Part shown: positions 23,253 to 39,915 of the stretch, one piece after another
How the letters are laid out: the number at the start of each line of letters is the position of its first letter
Position numbering within the stretch: position 1 is the stretch's first letter
Assembly: GCF_001053185.1 (NCBI RefSeq)
Contig: NZ_CSTD01000001.1
Span: forward strand, 1,730,333 to 1,794,332
Reading direction: 5' to 3'
Source of the DNA: Mycobacterium bohemicum DSM 44277
Lineage (GTDB): Bacteria > Actinomycetota > Actinomycetes > Mycobacteriales > Mycobacteriaceae
DNA length: 64,000 nucleotides
Made by a program: the position numbers and the translations under genes
The notes under the pieces: generated by a model
Told to the model about the DNA's origin: nothing
Seen by the model: only the letters and a program-made list of their open reading frames with translations
The model's database searches: none

Positions 23253-24470
23253 GTGTCCGAATCGCTTGAATCGATACAGACTCGCGCGGAGCAGGGCCTG
23301 ATCACCGACGCCGAGATTTTCGAGGCACACGTCGGCGGCAAGCTCGCCATGGCACCGACCACGCCGCTGGACACCCAGCGCGCCCTGTCAATCGCCTACA
23401 CCCCCGGCGTGGCGCAGGTCAGCCGGGCGATCGCCGCCGACCGCGCGTGCGCCGCCAGCTACACCTGGGCCGGCCGGCTGGTGGCCGTCGTCAGCGACGG
23501 CAGCGCAGTCCTGGGCCTCGGCGACATCGGACCGGCGGCCTCGCTGCCGGTCATGGAGGGCAAGTGCGGCCTGTTCCGGTCGTTCGGCGGCCTGAACGCG
23601 ATCCCGATCGTGCTGGACACCAAGGACCCCGACGAGATCGTCGAGACCCTGGTGCGGCTGCGGCCGACGTTCGGCGCCGTCAACCTCGAGGACATCTCCG
23701 CGCCGCGCTGCTTCGATATCGAACGACGGCTGATCGAGGCGCTGGACTGCCCCGTGATGCACGACGATCAGCACGGCACGGCGATCGTGGTGCTGGCCGC
23801 GCTGATGGGCGCCACCAAGCTGCTCGGCCGGGACATGTCCTCGTTGCGGGTGGCCGTCTCGGGCGCCGGCGCCGCGGGCGTCGCCTGCACCGAACTCCTT
23901 ATGGCGATGGGCGTTTCGGACATCACCGTGCTGGACTCGCGCGGCATCCTGCACACCGGCCGCGACGACATGAACGACGTCAAGCGGGACCTGGCGCGGC
24001 GCACGAATCCTGACGGCCGCACCGGCGCTCTGGCGCAGGCGCTCGACGGGGCCGATGTGTTCCTGGGGGTCTCGGGGGGCGTGGTGCCCGAGGAGATGCT
24101 CACCGCGATGGCGCCCGACGGCATCGTGTTCGCGCTCTCCAACCCCGACCCCGAGATCCACCCCCACGTCGCCGCCCGGTACGCGGCTGTGGTGGCGACC
24201 GGCCGCAGCGACTTCCCGAACCAGATCAACAACGTGCTGGCTTTCCCCGGTGTGTTCCGCGGTGCGCTGGACGCCGGGGCGCGCCGGATCACCGAGAAGA
24301 TGATGGTCGCCGCGGCCGAGGCGATCTTCTCCGTCGTCAGCGACGACCTCGCCTACGATCGGATCGTGCCCAGCCCCCTGGACCTGCGTGTTGGCGAAGC
24401 GGTCGCCCGCGCGGTGGCGTTGGCCGCAGAACTTCCCGTGGCCCCGGAAATCCCCGACAACGCGGGGTGA
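23253..24470 (+). CDS. NAD-dependent malic enzyme
   Basis: A 405-residue malic enzyme that decarboxylates malate to pyruvate. The N-terminal catalytic domain has AYTPGVAQV, VVSDGSAVLGLGDIGP, the NAIPIVLDTKD segment and DDQHGTAIV. The NAD domain has AVSGAGAAGVA and FALSNPDPEI. The short form without a phosphotransacetylase tail is typical of actinobacteria. It lies directly after mdh, so both fates of malate are encoded together. The GTG at 23253 follows a -10 box by 7 nt. It overlaps lpqZ as GTGA. I do not recall it at this site in M. tuberculosis, which has toxin-antitoxin and PE_PGRS genes here. Confidence 0.9.
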   Translation: MSESLESIQTRAEQGLITDAEIFEAHVGGKLAMAPTTPLDTQRALSIAYTPGVAQVSRAIAADRACAASYTWAGRLVAVVSDGSAVLGLGDIGPAASLPVMEGKCGLFRSFGGLNAIPIVLDTKDPDEIVETLVRLRPTFGAVNLEDISAPRCFDIERRLIEALDCPVMHDDQHGTAIVVLAALMGATKLLGRDMSSLRVAVSGAGAAGVACTELLMAMGVSDITVLDSRGILHTGRDDMNDVKRDLARRTNPDGRTGALAQALDGADVFLGVSGGVVPEEMLTAMAPDGIVFALSNPDPEIHPHVAARYAAVVATGRSDFPNQINNVLAFPGVFRGALDAGARRITEKMMVAAAEAIFSVVSDDLAYDRIVPSPLDLRVGEAVARAVALAAELPVAPEIPDNAG

Positions 24471-25312
24471 GGGTCGGCAGGTTAGCCGCGCTGCTCGCCG
24501 CCGTGACCACGCTCGCCGGCTGCGCGGGCGGCGACGGCGGCCGTCCGGAGCTGGCGGTCGGTTCCACGCCGGACGCCCAGTCGCGGCTGCTGGCCGGGAT
24601 CTACGTTGCCGCGCTGCGGTCGTACGGCTTCGGGGCGCGGGCCGAGTCGGCGGCCGACCCGATGTCCAAGCTGGACGCCGGCGCGTTCACCGTCGTCCCG
24701 GCGTTCACCGGGCAAACCCTGCAGCGCCTGCAGCCCGGCGCGCCGGCGATGTCGGACACCCAGGTGTACCGCGCGATGATCGCGGCGCTGCCCGAGGGCG
24801 TGGCGGCGGGCGACTACACCACCGCCGCCGAGGACAAACCGGTGGCGCTGGTGACCGGATCCACCGCGGCGGCCTGGGGCGGCCAGGACCTCAGCGAACT
24901 GCCCAAGCATTGCGACGGGCTGGTGGCCGGGGCCGCGGCGGGGTTCGCACCGCCGCCGGCGGTCGGCACGTGCCGGCTGCCGGCTGCGCGTGAATTCCCT
25001 TCGGCTGACACGCTTTTCGCCGCGCTGCGGGCCGGTCAACTGACGCTCGCCTGGGCGACCACCGCCGACCCCGCCATCCCCACCGATCTCACCGCGCTGG
25101 CCGACGGCACGCCCGCGCTGATCATGGCCGAGAACCTGGTGCCTCTGTATCGCCGCAACGCGCTGGCCGATAGACAGTTGCTGGCGATCAACGAGGTGGC
25201 CGGCGTGCTGGACACCGCGGCCCTGGCCGACATGCGCCGCCAGGTGGCCGGCGGCGCCGACCCGCAGGCGGTGGCGGGGGCGTGGCTCGCCGAGCACCCG
25301 CTGGGGCGCTGA
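24467..25312 (+). CDS. lpqZ: Lipoprotein LpqZ, OpuAC-like substrate-binding protein
   Basis: A 281-residue lipoprotein with a short signal and lipobox LAGC (TTLAGC), similar to Rv1244. Conserved segments such as LAVGSTPDAQSRLLAGIYVAAL and MSKLDAGAFTVVPAFTGQTL resemble glycine-betaine/choline-binding proteins (OpuAC, ProX). The ligand in mycobacteria is unknown. The GTG at 24467 overlaps the malic enzyme stop, so the two are co-translated. No permease or ATPase gene is adjacent, so it must work with a distant transporter or alone. Confidence 0.87.
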   Translation: MRVGRLAALLAAVTTLAGCAGGDGGRPELAVGSTPDAQSRLLAGIYVAALRSYGFGARAESAADPMSKLDAGAFTVVPAFTGQTLQRLQPGAPAMSDTQVYRAMIAALPEGVAAGDYTTAAEDKPVALVTGSTAAAWGGQDLSELPKHCDGLVAGAAAGFAPPPAVGTCRLPAAREFPSADTLFAALRAGQLTLAWATTADPAIPTDLTALADGTPALIMAENLVPLYRRNALADRQLLAINEVAGVLDTAALADMRRQVAGGADPQAVAGAWLAEHPLGR

Positions 25313-25330
25313 GGACGCGGGTTTCGGCGT

Positions 25331-25407
25331 CGAGACTGCGCTCACGGCGTCGAGCCCGCACACAGCGCGTGTTCCGGGCGCGACGCGGCGCCCCGAGCGC
25401 AGTCTCG
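25331..25407. terminator. Intergenic palindrome, family B copy 2, between convergent lpqZ and SDR
   Basis: CGAGACTGCGCTC (25331-25343) and GAGCGCAGTCTCG (25395-25407) are perfect 13-bp inverted copies separated by about 50 bp. They sit between two converging genes, which suggests bidirectional termination. The same core occurs at 10287. Confidence 0.65.
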
Positions 25408-25429
25408 GTGCGGCGTGCGCGCGCGGCCG

Positions 25430-26260
25430 TCAGTACTTGGGGGCCAGCAACCGGCGTAGGGCCGGGCCGAACAGCCGCTGGTAGCCCGCGCCCGTCAGCC
25501 GCACCAGGGCGTCGAGGATGACGGCGTCCGTTCCGACCAACACCCGGGCCTTGTTCTTGCGCACCCCGTCGAGGATGATCTGCGCGGCCCGCTCGGGGGT
25601 GGTCCGCGCCGCGCGCTTGTCGAACACCTTGGCCAGCTCGTCGCGGTCGAGGCCCTCGGCGGCGCCGGCGTTGCGCGCGATCGCGGTCTTGATGCCGCCG
25701 GGGTGCACCGCGGTCACCCCCACCGGGTGACCGGCCAGGACCATCTCCTGGCGCAGCGCCTCGGTGAAGCCGCGGACGGCGAACTTGGCCGAGTTATACG
25801 CCGACTGGCCCGGCACCGAGAACAGCCCGAACACGCTCGAGATGTTGACGATGTGGCCGTCGCCGGAGGCGATGACGTGCGGCAGGAACGCCTTGGTGCC
25901 GTTCACCACGCCCCAGAAGTCGACGTCCATCACTCGCTCGATGTCCTTGAACTGGCTGACCTCGACGTCACCGCTGAATGCGACGCCGGCGTTGTTGTAG
26001 ATCTGGTTGACCTTGCCGAAGTGCTCGGCGACGGCGTCGGCGTAGGCCAGGAAGGCCTCGCGCTCGGTCACGTCGAGCCGGTCGGCCTTGACCTGCGCGC
26101 CGATCGCCTTGAGCCGCTCCTCGGTCTGCGCCAGCCCCTCGGTGTCGACGTCGCTGATCGCCACCTTGGCGCCCGCGCGGGCCAGCTCGACAGCCAGCGC
26201 TTGCCCGATCCCCGAACCCGCGCCGGTGACCACGGCCACCTTCCCGGCGAAGCCCCTCAT
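25430..26260 (-). CDS. Short-chain dehydrogenase/reductase (Rv1245c type)
   Basis: A 276-residue classical SDR. It has the NAD(P) motif TGAGSGIG near residue 13, an IYNNAG motif, the active-site Ser in NISSVFG and YNSAK, and a C-terminal region of about 40 residues ending LLAPKY. Length equals Rv1245c. The substrate is unknown; relatives act on long-chain or steroid alcohols and aldehydes. The ATG at 26258-26260 has AAGGAG 6 nt upstream, preferred to a start two codons earlier. It is divergent from the first of the two methyltransferases. Confidence 0.9.
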   Translation of the reverse strand: MRGFAGKVAVVTGAGSGIGQALAVELARAGAKVAISDVDTEGLAQTEERLKAIGAQVKADRLDVTEREAFLAYADAVAEHFGKVNQIYNNAGVAFSGDVEVSQFKDIERVMDVDFWGVVNGTKAFLPHVIASGDGHIVNISSVFGLFSVPGQSAYNSAKFAVRGFTEALRQEMVLAGHPVGVTAVHPGGIKTAIARNAGAAEGLDRDELAKVFDKRAARTTPERAAQIILDGVRKNKARVLVGTDAVILDALVRLTGAGYQRLFGPALRRLLAPKY

Positions 26261-26449
26261 GCACACTCCTTCGTCGCTTGCCCTGCGTCGAGGTTAGCCG
26301 GTACCCGGGGTACCGGTTCGAGCACCCGGTGGTCGGGGCGGCGCAATTGCGCGATCCCGGCCCGCGGACGGCCACGCGTGCCTATCCTGCCCTGCAGGGG
26401 CGAAACGGGACGCCACGGCGGTCCGTGAACCGTCAGGAGCCAGCGCTGA

Positions 26450-27679
<1,230 letters not shown>

Positions 27680-27794
27680 AGGCCACCGCGGCGCTGCCCG
27701 CAGAGGCCGCCGCCCAGAGAATCCTTGCGGGGCCTGAGCGTCGTGTTTGATAATCGGTCGTCCAAGAGGGGGGGATCTGGGTTAGTCTCGGCCG

Positions 27795-27825
27795 GTCAGT
27801 GATCCGATCGTCGATCGTCGCTGAC
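27795..27825. promoter_or_regulatory. Operator-like inverted repeat upstream of methyltransferase copy 2
   Basis: GTCAG (27795-27799) and CTGAC (27821-27825) enclose three GATC/GATCG units. This lies just upstream of the AAGGAG ribosome site (27830-27835). It could be a regulator site specific to copy 2; function unproven. Confidence 0.35.
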
Positions 27826-27831
27826 AGCTAA

Positions 27832-29067
<1,236 letters not shown>

Positions 29068-29223
29068 CCCGCGGGCGGGTTCGAGATAGGCCGTCCGGCC
29101 ACGACGGCGGGCACTACCGGTGCAAGGCCGGTGGCGGCTCGATCTCCTCGCGGTGGGGGTGAATTCGGGCTCGCGACAACCCGCCTGTGCGCGGCGGCAA
29201 GTCGACGTTCGGAAATGTGAGGG

Positions 29224-32928
<3,705 letters not shown>

Positions 32929-33088
32929 GGCCGCTGTTCGCCTCAATCCCTATGTCCTGCAAGCACATCCCGTGGCGCCTGCAACTTCCTCAACCCCGAG
33001 CTATGGGGTACGTCACATCCGCGGCGGTAATCAACGTTTTCCGCCCTATAAAGGCTAGCGTTTCGCGGCCGATTCGCCAGGTTGAGTG

Positions 33089-33853
33089 TCAGCCCGCTTC
33101 CTGGATCGGCGGCACCAGATGCAGGGGGCGGGGCCAGCGCGCCGGCGGGGCGCCGAACGCGTGGCGGGCGTTGCGCGCGATCCTCCTGCCGGCGAGATAG
33201 TTGCCGACGGCGCCGACCACGACGCCGATGCCGACCGGCAGCATCTTGCCGAACATCAGCGCGCCGCGCCGCACCGTGTAGCGCTTCACCCAGGTTTTGA
33301 GCAGCCGCGAATTGAGCAGCGACATCGACGACAGCGGCAGCGCGGACATCCCCTCGGCGACCCAGGCGCCGTTGGTGCGGCCCGGCCCGATCAGGTCGGC
33401 GACCGCGCGCTTGCTGTTGTCACCGACGAGCACCGAGAGCACCAGCGCGCGCCGACGTTCCCGGTGATCGGCGGGGATCCCGTACACCACCGCCAGCGCC
33501 AGCACGTAGAAGGCGGTGGCCTCGAGGAACGCGACGGTCTCGGCGGCGGCCGCGGACAGCGCGCTCAACGTCCCGACGCCAGGAATGGTCGCCGCCGCCC
33601 CCACCGCCATGCCGCTGACCGTCACCATCGCCACATACCGGCGCTCGAGCTTGGCGACCACCTCGGCCGGGCCGGCGCCCCGGCCCGCGTCCCGCAGCCT
33701 CGCGACGTACGCCTCGGCCGCCGGTCCCTGGATCCGGTAACTGCGCTCGATGACCTGGGCCAACGCCCGCGCGGACGCCTTGGGCCGCCCGCCCTGGGTG
33801 GCCGGGTCCTGCTCGGTGGACGTATTCGACTTTCGGCTGCGTCGGCCCCGCAT
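33089..33853 (-). CDS. Membrane protein of unknown function (Rv1249c type)
   Basis: A 254-residue protein. After a charged N-terminus it has a helical region (VIERSYRIQGPAAEAYVARL) and several glycine/alanine-rich hydrophobic stretches (VSGMAVGAAATIPGVGTLSA, FYVLALAVVYGIP, MLPVGIGVVVGAVGNYLAGR). It may be an EcsC-like protein; that assignment is tentative. The ATG at 33851-33853 has AGGAGGGG upstream. It lies 160 bp upstream of kgd on the same strand and is divergent from the MFS exporter. Confidence 0.72.
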   Translation of the reverse strand: MRGRRSRKSNTSTEQDPATQGGRPKASARALAQVIERSYRIQGPAAEAYVARLRDAGRGAGPAEVVAKLERRYVAMVTVSGMAVGAAATIPGVGTLSALSAAAAETVAFLEATAFYVLALAVVYGIPADHRERRRALVLSVLVGDNSKRAVADLIGPGRTNGAWVAEGMSALPLSSMSLLNSRLLKTWVKRYTVRRGALMFGKMLPVGIGVVVGAVGNYLAGRRIARNARHAFGAPPARWPRPLHLVPPIQEAG

Positions 33854-34083
33854 ACTGCCCCTCCTGCGAACGGCTTCCTACCAGGCTAACCCGCATTGCA
33901 TCCTCCGCCGCGCAGTCGATTCCCGGGCGCGGGATAATGCAGGCTTGGAGTCGACGACGACCCGGGGCGGGTTCTCGTCGTTCCGGGGGTGTGTGGGGCC
34001 GGCGCGGCGGGATCGGGCCGGCGGCCACGGCGGTGTGAGGGGGAACGAGGTGGGTGCATGAACAGGGCTGATGGCCGGGGCTC

Positions 34084-35988
34084 ATGCCTGCGGTGACGCC
34101 CCCGCCGGGTGGGGGGAGCCGGGGGGCGGCGCCGGGTCGCCCCGCCGTCCTGCAGCGCTTCGACTCGGCCCTGCGCTCGGGATCGCAGAACCCCTGGAAC
34201 GCGCTGTGGGCGATGATGATCGGCTTCTTCATGATCATGGTCGACTCGACGATCGTCGCCATCGCCAATCCGACGATCATGACCGATCTGCGTATCGGCT
34301 ACGACACCGTCGTGTGGGTGACCAGCGCCTACCTGCTGGGATACGCCGTCGTCCTGCTGGTCGCCGGACGCCTCGGTGACCGGTACGGCACCAAGAATCT
34401 GTACCTGATCGGCCTGGTGGTGTTCACCCTGGCCTCGGTGTGGTGTGGGCTGTCGGGCAGCGCCGCGATGCTGATCGCGGCCCGGGTCGTCCAGGGCGTC
34501 GGCGCCGGGGTGCTGACCCCACAGACCCTGTCCACGATCACCCGCATCTTCCCGGCGGCGCGGCGCGGCGTCGCGGTGAGCCTGTGGGGCGCCACCGCGG
34601 GGGTGGCCAGCCTGGTGGGCCCGCTCGCCGGCGGCGCGCTGGTCGACGGGCTGGGCTGGGCCTGGATCTTCTTCGTCAACGTCCCGGTCGGCATCGCCGG
34701 GCTGGTCCTGGCGGTGTGGCTGGTCCCGGCGCTGCCCACCCAGTCGCACCGCTTCGACCTGATCGGGGTCGCGCTGTCGGCGGTGGGGATGTTTCTCGTC
34801 GTGTTCGGGCTGCAGCAGGGCCAGGCCGCGCACTGGCAACCGTGGATCTGGGCCCTGATCGTGGCCGGCATCGGGTGCATGACGGCGTTCGTCTACTGGC
34901 AGTCGGTCAACGCCGACGAGCCGCTGATTCCGCTGGAGATCTTTCGGGACCGCGACTTCGGCCTGTGCAACGTCGGCGTGGCCATCGTGTCGTTCGCGGC
35001 CACCGCGATGATTCTGCCCGTGACGTTCTACGCCCAGGAGGTGTGCGGGTTGTCGCCGACCCGCTCGGCCCTGCTGATCGCGCCGATGGCCGTGTGCAAC
35101 GGCGTGTTCGCGCCGTTCGTGGGCCGGATGGTGGACCGGTACCACCCGCGGCCGGTGCTGGGGTTCGGCTTCTCGGTCCTGGCGATCGCCCTGACGTGGC
35201 TGTCCTTCGAGATGTCCCCGACGACGCCGGTCTGGCGGTTGGTGCTGTTGTTTGCCGCGGTCGGGGTGGGGATGGCGTTCGTGTGGTCGCCGCTGACCGC
35301 CACCGCGACCCGTAACCTGCCGCCGCACCTGGCCGGCGCGGGGTCGGCGGTGTACAACTCGGTGCGGCAGCTGGGCGCGGTGCTGGGCAGCGCGGGCATG
35401 GCCGCGTTCATGACGTACCGGATCGGCGCCGAGATGCCGCCGCGGCCGTCGGGCCACGACGACGGCGTTGCGCTGCATTTACCCGAGTTCCTTCGCGAGC
35501 CGTTTTCGGCGGCGATGGCGCAGTCGGTGCTGCTGCCCGCCTTCGTCGGGCTGCTCGGCATCGTCGCCGCGCTCTTCCTCCTCGGGTTCCGGCCCGCCGC
35601 CATGGGTGCGGCGCCCGACGCCGGCGACGAGGACTACGTCGACGACGACGACTACGTCGAACTCATCCTGCTGCGCGAACCCGACGCTGGGCCTGTCGTC
35701 GCGCGCGGCGCTGTGCCCGAGCGCGCGGGTGAGACCGCACCCGGCACCGCGGCGCCCCCCGCGCGGTCCGCACGCCCGCCGGTGCCGCAGGCGCGCCCGG
35801 TAGGGCTCGCCCACAACGGCTCCCGGGTGGACCACGGTCGGCGCCTGCGTCCGATCGTCGAGGCGGACCGGCGCCGCCCCAACGGGTCCGCCCGTCCGCA
35901 CCAGGGCCAGGCCCCGCGGGGGCAGCATCACCGGGCCGATCCCGACGAGGGCGCCACCGGCTACGGAAGGCACTCCACCGGCGGGTAG
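34084..35988 (+). CDS. DHA2-family (14-TM) drug:proton antiporter (Rv1250 type)
   Basis: A 634-residue MFS exporter with about fourteen membrane helices. It has motif [18 protein letters not shown]1 near TM1 ([14 protein letters not shown]) and motif C ([16 protein letters not shown]). The family expels hydrophobic drugs or dyes using the proton gradient. The C-terminal about 125 residues are cytoplasmic and unusual, with an acidic run ([19 protein letters not shown]) and then a basic/proline-rich tail. M. tuberculosis Rv1250 is about 55 residues shorter by memory. The last 28 bp overlap the convergent nuclease-helicase gene. Confidence 0.87.
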   Translation: MPAVTPPPGGGSRGAAPGRPAVLQRFDSALRSGSQNPWNALWAMMIGFFMIMVDSTIVAIANPTIMTDLRIGYDTVVWVTSAYLLGYAVVLLVAGRLGDRYGTKNLYLIGLVVFTLASVWCGLSGSAAMLIAARVVQGVGAGVLTPQTLSTITRIFPAARRGVAVSLWGATAGVASLVGPLAGGALVDGLGWAWIFFVNVPVGIAGLVLAVWLVPALPTQSHRFDLIGVALSAVGMFLVVFGLQQGQAAHWQPWIWALIVAGIGCMTAFVYWQSVNADEPLIPLEIFRDRDFGLCNVGVAIVSFAATAMILPVTFYAQEVCGLSPTRSALLIAPMAVCNGVFAPFVGRMVDRYHPRPVLGFGFSVLAIALTWLSFEMSPTTPVWRLVLLFAAVGVGMAFVWSPLTATATRNLPPHLAGAGSAVYNSVRQLGAVLGSAGMAAFMTYRIGAEMPPRPSGHDDGVALHLPEFLREPFSAAMAQSVLLPAFVGLLGIVAALFLLGFRPAAMGAAPDAGDEDYVDDDDYVELILLREPDAGPVVARGAVPERAGETAPGTAAPPARSARPPVPQARPVGLAHNGSRVDHGRRLRPIVEADRRRPNGSARPHQGQAPRGQHHRADPDEGATGYGRHSTGG

Positions 35989-38900
35989 GGCCGCTCCGTC
36001 AGCGCCAGGAAGGCGCCCAGGTCGACCAGCCCCGCCGGCGTGGCGGGCAGGTACTCCGTCAGCAGTCGCGACCGCACGATCACCGCCGCGTATTGCGCCC
36101 TGCTGATCGCGACGTTGAGGCGATTCCTGTTGAGCAGGAACGATATGCCCCGCGGCACGTCGTCGACCGAAGACGCCGTCATCGACACGAACACCACCGG
36201 CGCCTGCGCGCCCTGGAACTTGTCGACGGTCCCCACCCGGACGCCGCCGAGCCCAGCGGCGTTCAGCCGGTGACGCACCAGCGTGACCTGAGCGTTGTAG
36301 GGCGCCAGCACCAGCACGTCGGAGGCGCTCAACGGCCGGGTGCCGTGCTCGTCGGTCCACTCGGCGCCGAGCAGCCGCCCGATCTCGTTCGCGATCGCGT
36401 CGGCCTCCTCCGGACTCTCGGTCGAATTGCCTTGGTGCGCGACGGAAAGAACCCGGACGCCGGGCCGGCATCCGGCGAGGCGCCGCGCGGCCGCACGCTC
36501 GTCGGGATGCAGCCTGCCCTCGTAGGCCAGGGCGGACACCGCGGCGCAGACCGCCGGGTGCATCCGGTAAGAGCGATCCAGGAAGTACCCGCGTTCGGCC
36601 GGCAGCGTGCGCTGGGAGTCCACCAGCCAGTCCAGCGCCGAGGTGTCGACGGGCTCGGGATGGGTGCCCTGGCTGACCTGCGGCAGCTGCTGGGGGTCGC
36701 CGAGCAGCATCAGGTTGGCAGCTGCCGGGGCCACGGCAATGGTGTTGGCCAGGCAGAATTGCCCCGCCTCGTCGATCACCAGCAGATCCAGGCTGCCGGG
36801 CACGACCCGGTTGGCGTTGGCGAAATCCCATGCGGTGCCGCCGATCACGCAACCCGGAGTGTCCGCGATGAATGCGGCGTATTGGCTGTCCTTGATCTGC
36901 TGCCAGGGCCGCGCGGCGTCGTCGCAGGGCTTCTTGGCGACCCGTTGCGGATCCATCCCCGCTTCGATCACGCAGCCCAGCAGATTCTCCACGGTGGCGT
37001 GCGACTGCGCGACAACCCCGATGCGCCAATTGTGCTCGGCGACCAGCCGGTTGATCACCCGGGCGGCCGTGTGCGTCTTGCCCGTGCCCGGCGGCCCGTG
37101 CACGGCGAGGTAGGACGAGTCGAGATCCAGCGCGGCGGCGGTGAGGTCGGCTGCAATCTCAGCGGTGTCGGCGCCGCGGGGCAGCGGATCACCGCTGCGG
37201 GTGCGGGGCGCGCGGCGCAACAGTACGTCGAGCGCGGCGGTCCGCGGCAGTCGCGGCAACGCGGCGGCCACCTCCGTGGCGGTCGACTCGATGGACTCCC
37301 GCAGCGCCGTCGTCTTGATCGGCGGGCCCGGGGTAAGCGCGAAGGGCAACTGGTCAAAAGTGTTGGTGCCGTGCGCAGTCCGCTCGAGAATGACCACCTC
37401 GGTGGGCAGTTCCGGGTCGTCGGCCTCGATCACTTCGGCGCGCCCGGCGGCGCGGCGGTCGGGACTGTCGGTCATCCCGACCGGGGCCGGTGGATCGTAG
37501 AGCGCGAACACCTCCCTCATCAGGTCACCGCCCGCCAGGGCGCCGTGCAGCAGCACGCGCCGCTGTGGCTTGCGGGCGCGCGGCGGGGTGTGCCACTCGA
37601 CGCTGACCGACGCACTGTCGCTGATGAACACGTCGGCGTCGTCCGCCCACTCGTCGAGTGGGAAGTTCAGCCGGTCGAAATGCGCCCACCAGAACGGCTT
37701 GTCCTCGCGGCGGTGGTAGCCGCGCGCGGCGGACAGCAGCGCCACCGCGGTCTGGTCGGGCGTGCGCTCTGCGACGGCCGGGTCGCCGGTGTAGCGGGAC
37801 AACGTGGCCGCGAGGTGGTCGCGGTCCTCGACGGTGTTGCCCTGCGAAACCGGTTGCGCACCAATGGGAGTGACGCCGGATTCCCAGGCGCGGACCAGCA
37901 GCCAGTTGCGCAGCTCGCGCGTCGACCGGCAGTCGTAGTGGTTGTAGTCCTCGATCTCCTTGAGCACGGATTCGGCCTCCTCGGGGCGACCGCCGTCCCG
38001 CAGCTCGCAATAGCGGGCGTAGGAGGTGATCGACGCGGCCGCGGTGGTGACCTCCCCGGCGCGCAACTGCGCGCCCATGTACAGCGGCTCCAGCGCCTTG
38101 AGGCTGAAGGATTCGGCGCCGACACGAATGCTCTTGCGCACCAACGGATACAGGTCGACCAGCGTCCCACTGCGCAACAGCTCGTCGACCTCGTCCTCGC
38201 CGACGCCGTAGCGGCCGGCGAGCCGCAGCAACGCCGTCTTCTCGTAGGGCGCGTAGTGGTAGATGTGCATGTTGGGCCGGCGCCGGCGGCGCTTGGCCAC
38301 CATCGCCAGGAAGTCGGCGAGGGCCTTGCGTTCGTCCACCCGGCTATGGGCCCACAGCGGGCGGAAGCCGCCCGCGGCGTCCAGCACGCCGAACAGGTAC
38401 TCAAGCCCCCAGTCGTGGCCGTCGGTGGTCCACAGCGGGTCGCCCTCGAAGTCGAAGAACAGGTCGCCCGGGTCGGGCTCGGGCAGCAGCGTCAGTGGCT
38501 GGGCGTCGACGACCTCGAATTGCGGCCGTTCGGTGGCGCGTTGCCGCACTTGCAGTTTGGCCTGGGCGCTCAGCTTCCCGAACGCGTTGGCGGCCAGACC
38601 GGGCACCGGTTCGGTGCGGTCGGCGAGTTCGGCCACCGTGGCGATCCCGCCGTCGAGCAGCTTGGCGCGCTGGCTCACGCGCATGCCGGCGACGAGCAGC
38701 AGGTCGTCTGAGGCCCGCAGCTGTTCGGTGCACAACTCGCAGCGAAAGCACGCGCTCACCCGGTCGTCGTCCCAGCGCACCGGGCTTCCGCCGGCGTGGT
38801 GCTCGTCGAGGAGCCGCTGCAGCCGGGCACGCTGGGTGCGATAGACCGGGACCAGGTCGTCGACGCGGTACCGCACGACGGTGCCGTCGCCGAGCTGCAG

Positions 38901-39404
38901 CTCCGCCTCCGGTGCGACCGGGACTCCCGAGGCGGCCAGCGCGTCGGCGTAGGCGGCCAGCTGCAGCAGCGCGGTGACCTTGGGCGAGCGTGCGAGCTTG
39001 GTGTCGGTGACCCGATACCGCTCGCCGTCGAGGATGAGAAAGTCGGCGAACCCGACGAAGCGCCCGTCGAACATGGCGGCCTGATACACCACCGGCGCCC
39101 GGGCGCCGACGGCCCGCGAGGTGGCGTCGGCGGCAGCGGTGAGCCCGGCGAGCGTGTAGGCCGGGCGACCGATGACCGCGACGGCATCGCCGAGTTCGTC
39201 CCGGAGCCGCTGCAGCTCGCGTCGTTCGTGCTCGTTGCCGAGAGCGATGGTGCGGGAGAACAATTCGTCCTCGACCGCGACGGCGGGACCCCACCCGAGC
39301 TTGGCGTCGAAGTCGCGCAACAACCCGTACTCGCAGCGTGCTGCGGCGGCAAGGTCCGACGCGCTGTAGACGATGTTGCCACCGGTCACGAACACAGCAG
39401 TCAC
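35961..39404 (-). CDS. TM0106-family RecB-like nuclease fused to SF1 helicase (Rv1251c type)
   Basis: A 1,147-residue DNA-processing protein. Residues 1-330 are a RecB-like nuclease domain with a CFRCELC cysteine cluster that may bind an Fe-S cluster. Next comes an RNase H-like exonuclease ([20 protein letters not shown]). The C-terminal about 450 residues are an SF1/UvrD-AAA_11 helicase with Walker [13 protein letters not shown], Walker [30 protein letters not shown] and [12 protein letters not shown] repair role is inferred. The GTG at 39402-39404 ([10 protein letters not shown]) is chosen; GTG 39395 three codons later is possible. Its 3' end overlaps the MFS gene by 28 bp. Confidence 0.87.
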   Translation of the reverse strand: MTAVFVTGGNIVYSASDLAAAARCEYGLLRDFDAKLGWGPAVAVEDELFSRTIALGNEHERRELQRLRDELGDAVAVIGRPAYTLAGLTAAADATSRAVGARAPVVYQAAMFDGRFVGFADFLILDGERYRVTDTKLARSPKVTALLQLAAYADALAASGVPVAPEAELQLGDGTVVRYRVDDLVPVYRTQRARLQRLLDEHHAGGSPVRWDDDRVSACFRCELCTEQLRASDDLLLVAGMRVSQRAKLLDGGIATVAELADRTEPVPGLAANAFGKLSAQAKLQVRQRATERPQFEVVDAQPLTLLPEPDPGDLFFDFEGDPLWTTDGHDWGLEYLFGVLDAAGGFRPLWAHSRVDERKALADFLAMVAKRRRRRPNMHIYHYAPYEKTALLRLAGRYGVGEDEVDELLRSGTLVDLYPLVRKSIRVGAESFSLKALEPLYMGAQLRAGEVTTAAASITSYARYCELRDGGRPEEAESVLKEIEDYNHYDCRSTRELRNWLLVRAWESGVTPIGAQPVSQGNTVEDRDHLAATLSRYTGDPAVAERTPDQTAVALLSAARGYHRREDKPFWWAHFDRLNFPLDEWADDADVFISDSASVSVEWHTPPRARKPQRRVLLHGALAGGDLMREVFALYDPPAPVGMTDSPDRRAAGRAEVIEADDPELPTEVVILERTAHGTNTFDQLPFALTPGPPIKTTALRESIESTATEVAAALPRLPRTAALDVLLRRAPRTRSGDPLPRGADTAEIAADLTAAALDLDSSYLAVHGPPGTGKTHTAARVINRLVAEHNWRIGVVAQSHATVENLLGCVIEAGMDPQRVAKKPCDDAARPWQQIKDSQYAAFIADTPGCVIGGTAWDFANANRVVPGSLDLLVIDEAGQFCLANTIAVAPAAANLMLLGDPQQLPQVSQGTHPEPVDTSALDWLVDSQRTLPAERGYFLDRSYRMHPAVCAAVSALAYEGRLHPDERAAARRLAGCRPGVRVLSVAHQGNSTESPEEADAIANEIGRLLGAEWTDEHGTRPLSASDVLVLAPYNAQVTLVRHRLNAAGLGGVRVGTVDKFQGAQAPVVFVSMTASSVDDVPRGISFLLNRNRLNVAISRAQYAAVIVRSRLLTEYLPATPAGLVDLGAFLALTERPYPPVECLP

Positions 39405-39505
39405 TGTAGGTGCCGGGTCCGACAGAAGGGACAACCCCGTCGGCTGTGCTGACGACCGGTGCCCAATCCCGACGCCCTTCGAGTAGCCGCCGACCGGTGA
39501 GGGGG

Positions 39506-39511
39506 TAGCTT
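39506..39511 (+). promoter_or_regulatory. Likely -10 box of the 123-residue hypothetical gene
   Basis: TAGCTT ends 7 nt before the GTG at 39519. This is the leaderless arrangement seen at several other genes in the window. Confidence 0.45.
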
Positions 39512-39518
39512 CGGCGGC

Positions 39519-39890
39519 GTGATCACTGGGGCGTTCCTGGCCGAGGCTGCCTCGGTCGTGAACAACAAACTCAACGTGGCGGGCGGGGTGTTGTCCGGCT
39601 ACGTGGTCGGTCCCGATCGGTTCGCGAAGTTTGTGCTGGTGGTCCTGACCCAGGCCGAGACCGACGGTCCGGTCCAGCGGGTGGAGGTGGAGATCAGACC
39701 GCCGACGAATGACGAGCCGCTGCAGGTCGAGTACCAGCTGCCCCACGCCGCCGCGGGCGGCGAGATCGGATTCGCGTTCTTCGACATCGAGGTGTGTCTG
39801 CCGGTTGACGGCCGTTGGGTGATCGTGGTGACGGGCGGATCGGGCGCGATCTCACTGCCGTTGGAGGTGAGCGGTGAAGGCAGCCGCTGA
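39519..39890 (+). CDS. Conserved hypothetical protein, 123 residues
   Basis: I do not recognise a named family. The protein begins MITGAFLAEAASVVNNKLNV and reads as a compact beta-rich domain (FVLVVLTQAETDGPVQRVEV, GRWVIVVTGGSGAISLPLEV) without a signal peptide or membrane helix. The GTG start lies 7 nt after a TAGCTT box. It is divergent from the nuclease-helicase gene and converges on lprE 25 bp later. GC-rich third positions like its neighbours support real coding. Confidence 0.7.
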   Translation: MITGAFLAEAASVVNNKLNVAGGVLSGYVVGPDRFAKFVLVVLTQAETDGPVQRVEVEIRPPTNDEPLQVEYQLPHAAAGGEIGFAFFDIEVCLPVDGRWVIVVTGGSGAISLPLEVSGEGSR

Positions 39891-39915
39891 GTGACGAGGG
39901 AGCCTTCTCGTTGCC

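Noticed and set aside
32929-32946. TTG start for kgd six codons upstream of the chosen GTG
   Set aside because: No ribosome site and no similarity of the added residues to Kgd N-termini.
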